Part shown: piece after piece, positions 5,321-8,375 of the stretch | Numbering within the stretch: the stretch's first letter is position 1 | How the letters are laid out: every line of letters starts with the position of its first letter | NCBI GenBank assembly: GCA_012031335.1 | Contig: JAAUTT010000155.1 | Location: 1-8,375 of the forward strand | Length of the DNA stretch: 8,375 nucleotides | Source: Bacteroidales bacterium | GTDB taxonomy: Bacteria; Bacteroidota; Bacteroidia; Bacteroidales; JAAUTT01 | Direction: 5' to 3' | The notes under the pieces: generated by a model | What the model was told of the DNA's origin: nothing | Seen by the model: only the letters and a program-made list of their open reading frames with translations | Database searches by the model: none | Translations under genes and position numbers: made by a program

Positions 5321-5455
5321 ATGGAAAATAAAAGTCCAGTACCAAGCGGCTACGTCGAAGTATTTTGCCGCTTTATACGAAGGAAAGGAAAGGTTATTTA
5401 CCCTAAAAATGCTGAATATTTTCATTTCTATGTGAAAGATAAGAAAGCAGCATAA
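5321..5455 (+). CDS. 44-residue basic protein of unknown function
   Basis: The protein reads MENKSPVPSGYVEVFCRFIR, then RKGKVIYPKNAEYFHFYVKD and KKAA. It resembles small Bacteroidota proteins with the pattern 'FCxxIxRxGKxIYPKNxxxFxFxVK', of unknown function. It has one of the few good ribosome-binding sites in the window: GGGAGGAGTAGGAC directly before the ATG. A longer frame at 5157-5435 overlaps it in another phase but has no family-like content. It lies about 175 bases after the YjzC-like gene and just before the MITE-like element, whose right-end hairpin can act as its terminator. Confidence 0.7.
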   Translation: MENKSPVPSGYVEVFCRFIRRKGKVIYPKNAEYFHFYVKDKKAA

Positions 5456-5470
5456 TCTGATCTTAAAAGG

Positions 5471-5579
5471 GAGGCTGTATCAAAAGTAAATTTATCTTCT
5501 GGAGAGTTGAAAATTTGAAAACTGTCTCGAATAGGAATACGAATAAAAAGAGGGTGTTTCAGACTTTTGAGACACCCTC
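5471..5579. mobile_element. 109-bp MITE-like element or insertion-sequence remnant
   Basis: Left end GAGGCTGTATCAAAAGT (5471-5487) is an inverted match, 15 of 17, to the right end (5563-5579, reverse complement GAGGGTGTCTCAAAAGT). Ends of the type 'GAGGsTGTnTCAAAAGT' are common among DDE-transposase insertion sequences in Bacteroidota. No transposase fits in 109 bp, so this is a non-autonomous copy or deletion remnant. No clear target-site duplication is seen. Confidence 0.6.
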
Positions 5580-5592
5580 TTTATAATTTTTT
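5547..5592. terminator. strong bidirectional terminator
   Basis: Bases 5547-5561 pair with 5568-5582 over 15 bp (one G-T pair) around a 6-base loop. TTTATAATTTTTTA follows on the plus strand and CTTTTTATTC on the minus strand. It lies between the rightward small genes and the leftward istB, and its right arm is the terminal repeat of the MITE-like element. Confidence 0.7.
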
Positions 5593-5655
5593 AACTTGTC
5601 ATGCTAATCAAATATAGGTAACTTCAGGACAGCTACTTTATTATATTATTATTGA

Positions 5656-5684
5656 ATTAACATTCCGTTGGGATTATTCCATTT
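5656..5684 (-). repeat. short third fragment related to the interspersed repeat
   Basis: TTGGGATTATTCCATTT (5668-5684) matches 1213-1229 inside repeat copy 2 at 16 of 17 bases. On the minus strand both read KWNNPxG, the codons differing at third positions. This is the only recognisable content of the 5593-5717 gap before the methyltransferase fragment. It is short enough that chance cannot be excluded. Confidence 0.35.
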
Positions 5685-5717
5685 TAGTTTACTTTTATTG
5701 ATATTTATTCTCTATCA

Positions 5718-5840
5718 ATGACTATTCATAACTATATCGACAGGCTTAATACAAGGTTTAAAACAGGGATTTCGAGGGAACATAGTTATAGAGGGGACTT
5801 ACAAACCTTACTTGAAAGTATCTCAACGGATGTTTTGGTG
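5718..5840 (+). pseudogene. N-terminal fragment of an adenine-specific DNA methyltransferase / restriction-modification enzyme
   Basis: The 41 codons read MTIHNYIDRLNTRFKTG, then ISREHSYRGDLQTLLESI, then STDVLV. This resembles the N-terminus of large adenine methyltransferases of type ISP/IIG restriction-modification enzymes, where RFKTG, EHSYRGDLQ and LLE are followed by a TNEP...CGAPDY segment. Here, right after DVLV, the frame runs into insertion-sequence end repeats and stops at 5910-5912. The gene has therefore been interrupted. The remainder, if it survives, would lie beyond the insertion sequence outside this window. The methylation substrate and target site cannot be told from this piece. 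Confidence in the family comes from remembered motifs only. Confidence 0.65.
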
Positions 5841-5844
5841 TTAC

Positions 5845-5939
5845 CAGAAAATAAATATGCAGTGAAAATGGAAAATAGTAGTGCAGTGTTTTCGGCAACC
5901 AAAGTACAATGATTTCAGAAAATAGCAATACAGTGTTTT
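5845..5939. repeat. three 24-bp IS21 end repeats (transposase binding sites)
   Basis: Repeat A is at 5845-5868, B at 5869-5892 and C at 5916-5939. All share GAAAATA and CAGTG (A: AAATATGCAGTG; B: AGTAGTGCAGTG; C: AGCAATACAGTG). B and C agree at 19 of 24 bases. A and B abut, and a 23-base gap separates B from C. IS21 is known for multiple internal end repeats bound by IstA. Confidence 0.65.
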
Positions 5940-5951
5940 GGCAAAAATAAA

Positions 5952-6713
5952 TTAATTTTCTTCTTTGTTAAAGATCGTTTTTCGATTTTTCATCCTGTAG
6001 CTTGGACCAGTAAGCTTTATTATCTCACAACGATGTAAAATTCTGTCCAATAAAGCTGTTGTAAGAACCGTATCTTTGAGAACATCGGACCATTCTTTTG
6101 GAGATTTATTAGTGGTTATTACAAGTGAAGTTTTATCATGTAATTCGTTTATAAGATTAAAGAAGAGCACTGCATCCTGTTGATTAACAGGGAACATCAT
6201 GATGTCATCAATAACTAGTAAATGAGCATTAAGGATGCGTTTGTATTCGGTAGCAGCGGTACGGGTAATATCTTTCATTTTTAACACTTTAATAAGATCA
6301 TCCATGGTCTTAAAATAAGCCCGGTACCCATGTTCCACCGCATCGAAGCATAACCCGGCGGCAATGTATGTTTTTCCGGTTCCGGATGGCCCCATCAGGA
6401 TAATATTAAAGTTTTGTTCCATCCAACGCAGTTCCCTTAATTGGTTTAATTGTTTTTTATCCAAACCATTCTCTGCTGAGAAGTCATATAAATCAAGATT
6501 GTATGCCAGTGGCAAGCGCGCCTGTTTAGTCCTGTTTTCGAGATCTTTTTTCATTCGGTAATTAATTTCGGTTTCTACTACTGTTTTTACCAATTCCAAG
6601 TAGCTTACCTTGTTTTCTTCTGCTTGGGCTAATACAAGGTCCAGTTCATTGCAAACAGCTGTTAAATTTAGCTGTTTGCAATGATTTTTCACAAGTTCTG
6701 TTTTTGAGGTCAT
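5952..6713 (-). CDS. istB: IstB, AAA+ ATPase helper of IS21 transposition
   Basis: This 253-residue DnaC-like AAA+ ATPase has Walker A GPSGTGKT (108-115), Walker B LLVIDDI (165-171), a sensor TTN (200-202) and an arginine-containing LLDRILHRCE segment (221-230). The N-terminal helical part (1-95, ending QLNQLRELRWMEQN) is the usual IstB N-domain. IstB oligomers bind and bend target DNA and stimulate the IstA transposase. Length matches the family (about 245-265). The gene starts 10 bases after istA stops, with no Shine-Dalgarno sequence, so translation is probably coupled. All key motifs are intact. Confidence 0.96.
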   Translation of the reverse strand: MTSKTELVKNHCKQLNLTAVCNELDLVLAQAEENKVSYLELVKTVVETEINYRMKKDLENRTKQARLPLAYNLDLYDFSAENGLDKKQLNQLRELRWMEQNFNIILMGPSGTGKTYIAAGLCFDAVEHGYRAYFKTMDDLIKVLKMKDITRTAATEYKRILNAHLLVIDDIMMFPVNQQDAVLFFNLINELHDKTSLVITTNKSPKEWSDVLKDTVLTTALLDRILHRCEIIKLTGPSYRMKNRKTIFNKEEN

Positions 6714-6723
6714 AATGAAAGAT

Positions 6724-8286
6724 TTAATTGTTTATAATTGATTCGTAATCATCTATGTTACTAACTTGAGGTGTTTCGTTTATTTTTAATAGGTTTGTTT
6801 CGTTCAATAATGTAATAGGGGTTAAAATCTGCTTACCAGAGAGGTTTTGATCCCATAGGCAATAAAATACATCCCTGAACTCAGTCCCGCTCACCAACTC
6901 GTTTTTGATACAGAAATCCAATGTTTTGTCGGGTATTTCTCCATTCTCTTTATATCTGGTCAATGTTTCCCGGATTAACAATAAATGGTCACGTGTATAC
7001 CTCGGGTATTTATCCTGAATATGGTGGAGCCATTCTTCTGCTTTACTCTTATTGGTAAAATACTCCTGCAACTGGTTTATCAGTAATGCTATTTTGCCAG
7101 TGGTATCACGATGCCTGTGAAAGGTACCGATTGTTTGACCTTTTGAAGTGGACAAAGGATAGGAACATAGTTGTTCCCCTTTAAGATTGAAGATGTTAAT
7201 AACCCATTGCTTTTCTTCAACGTTTACCTGGGTTCCCGTTCCTTTATAGGTTCCCTGGGGCAACATATAAAAATTGCCTTTAAAGGAAATAACATTTGTT
7301 TTTCTGACATGATATGGTTTGGGCTGCGGATTTTTTAATGCTAAAGGAACATATGGTAATAAACAGGGTTGTTCTCTCGCAAATTCCTCCTGTGGGGCTT
7401 TCCTGGTATAATTATGGGGAAGATAATTGGCTGTGCGTCCAAGCCATGAAAGAGCATCTTCGTTGAGGGTTTTGATATCATAATACGTACGGTTGTATAA
7501 AAAATTCTTTTTTACGTACTGGACAACATTTTCAACTTTACCTTTGGACTGGGGGTCTGATTTTCGGCAGAAATGAAGTTTAAAACCCCGGCTTTGGGCA
7601 TACTGTCTAAATACAGCGGTTAAGATAACATCGCCAATATTTTCATCTACAAGAATGGTACGGTCCTGATCATAAACAATGACCAGGGGAATGCCCTGGA
7701 AGAATTCAAATGCATATTCGTGCGCCTGTGCAACAGTTTCAGAGGTAAAAGTCACGTCTGTAAACCAGAGATATTTCATTCGGCTTCGGGAAAGCACCAT
7801 GACAAAAAAGCGGACTTTTTTCCTTTTACTGCCGGAAGTTTTCAAGTTATATTCCCCGAAATCAACCTGAGCTTGTTCTCCGTAAGGCAGCTCTTCTACC
7901 GGAAAATAGTCCCTCTCTTTAGGTTGTAAAGGGATATTATATTTTCCACGAACAAACATGACAAAATTATAAACGGTTCGCGGTGAGACTTCAGGGAAGT
8001 CACTGTGATGTTCTTTTAACCAATCGTGAAGCTGCGCCGCTGTAGTCTCAGGAAATTCCAGAAGTTTATCCTTAACAAAGGTTTCATAACAATCCAGTAA
8101 TTTAATCCTTTGGGAGGAACGGATTAAAAATTGTTCATACTCCTGCTCTGTCATGTTCAGGTATTTCTGAACAGTTCGGAAATTACACTTCAGATAGTTC
8201 GCAATTTTTGAAATACTGAAACCAAGGCGTTGTAATTTTTGAATTTCGTAATACATAATCCAGTTGTTTAAGTCTTTATGATTCAT
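6724..8286 (-). CDS. istA: IstA, DDE transposase of an IS21-family element
   Basis: The 520-residue protein has an N-terminal helix-turn-helix (LGFSISKIANYLKCNFRTVQ, 21-40), a second helical DNA-binding region (about 75-115), an RNase H-like DDE core and a C-terminal beta-barrel (about 330-400). Likely catalytic residues are D142 (QVDFGE), D206 (VYDQD) and E252 (GKVENVVQY). It cuts and joins the element ends with help from IstB encoded just downstream. Length is typical of IstA (about 500-520). ATG 8286 gives a full N-terminus. A 5-bp inverted repeat (ATCGG ... CCGAT, about 8287-8316) lies immediately upstream and could sit at the promoter. Confidence 0.96.
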   Translation of the reverse strand: MNHKDLNNWIMYYEIQKLQRLGFSISKIANYLKCNFRTVQKYLNMTEQEYEQFLIRSSQRIKLLDCYETFVKDKLLEFPETTAAQLHDWLKEHHSDFPEVSPRTVYNFVMFVRGKYNIPLQPKERDYFPVEELPYGEQAQVDFGEYNLKTSGSKRKKVRFFVMVLSRSRMKYLWFTDVTFTSETVAQAHEYAFEFFQGIPLVIVYDQDRTILVDENIGDVILTAVFRQYAQSRGFKLHFCRKSDPQSKGKVENVVQYVKKNFLYNRTYYDIKTLNEDALSWLGRTANYLPHNYTRKAPQEEFAREQPCLLPYVPLALKNPQPKPYHVRKTNVISFKGNFYMLPQGTYKGTGTQVNVEEKQWVINIFNLKGEQLCSYPLSTSKGQTIGTFHRHRDTTGKIALLINQLQEYFTNKSKAEEWLHHIQDKYPRYTRDHLLLIRETLTRYKENGEIPDKTLDFCIKNELVSGTEFRDVFYCLWDQNLSGKQILTPITLLNETNLLKINETPQVSNIDDYESIINN

Positions 8287-8332
8287 ATCGGCTGTTTTTA
8301 AATTTTAAACCGATACGAAACTTAGGCCTTTT

Positions 8333-8375
8333 AGGGGAAAAGAATATTGCCCCCGGGGCAATATTCTTTTCCCCT
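8333..8375. repeat. perfect palindrome, two 21-bp arms with a one-base centre
   Basis: Bases 8333-8353 are the exact reverse complement of 8355-8375 around C8354, beginning AGGGGAAAAGAATATTGCCC. The last base of the second arm is the last base of the window. It starts 46 bases upstream of istA, where the left end repeats of IS21 are expected. It could be an insulating hairpin upstream of istA, the start of a longer inverted repeat, or a fold-back artefact at a contig end. Confidence 0.85.

Larger units (their letters stand above)
5839..8375 (-). mobile_element. IS21-family insertion sequence (right end and both genes; left end beyond the window)
   Basis: The element contains istA and istB in tandem on the minus strand and multiple end repeats (5845-5939), all hallmarks of IS21. 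The boundary is placed at the TG of 5839-5840, where methyltransferase similarity ends, because IS21 elements normally begin TG and end CA. TGTTTTGG at 5831 is a less likely alternative. The other end and the target duplication cannot be seen. The open frames of both genes suggest the element is active. Confidence 0.85.

Noticed and set aside
5157..5435. 92-residue plus-strand open frame
   Set aside because: It spans a minus-strand terminator hairpin and overlaps the better-supported 44-residue gene, which has its own ribosome-binding site and family-like sequence.
7679..7929. Plus-strand open frames inside istA
   Set aside because: They are complementary shadows of a conserved transposase gene.

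Overview
The window looks like accessory DNA from a Bacteroidota genome, most likely a flavobacterium or close relative. The base composition is AT-rich. Several genes are preceded by TAnnTTTG-type -7 boxes rather than sigma70 boxes, and Shine-Dalgarno sequences are mostly absent. The HU protein, the IS21-family istA/istB pair and several small proteins are of the kind found in Bacteroidota. No rRNA, tRNA or CRISPR array is visible.

Layout. 1-1540: a small conserved-type gene broken by a one-base frameshift, two directly oriented copies of an interspersed repeat (414-609 and 1154-1444), and between them a 55-residue zinc-ribbon protein followed by two tandem terminators. 1543-2841: a compact DprA-like (SMF/Rossmann) protein followed in the same frame by a PRPP-binding phosphoribosyltransferase. 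This pairing resembles the ShosTA toxin-antitoxin/anti-phage module. 2880-4086: a small minus-strand gene with a one-base frameshift, an intact HU-family protein (minus), and a GIY-YIG endonuclease relic (plus) with a frameshift and an in-frame stop. 4087-4519: an AT-rich gene-free stretch holding a 10-bp tandem repeat. 4520-5455: three small plus-strand genes (136, 50 and 44 residues, the second YjzC-like). 5471-5582: a 109-bp MITE-like element whose right end forms a strong bidirectional terminator. 5718-8375: the first 41 codons of a restriction-modification adenine methyltransferase, cut by an IS21-family insertion sequence (istB and istA, minus strand) that runs to the window edge, where a perfect 43-bp palindrome sits.

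How it fits together. The DprA/phosphoribosyltransferase pair, the GIY-YIG nuclease relic, the interrupted methyltransferase, the insertion sequence and the repeats together read as a decaying or remodelled defence island. The most interesting point is the phosphoribosyltransferase. Its frame is open directly from the DprA stop, but the family-type N-terminus begins at an ATA codon and no ATG, GTG or TTG is available there, so the putative toxin may be silenced, read through, or started unconventionally. Three other genes are each broken by the loss of one base, each explicable as one C/G missing from a homopolymer, so either the consensus has homopolymer errors or the genes are decaying by slippage.
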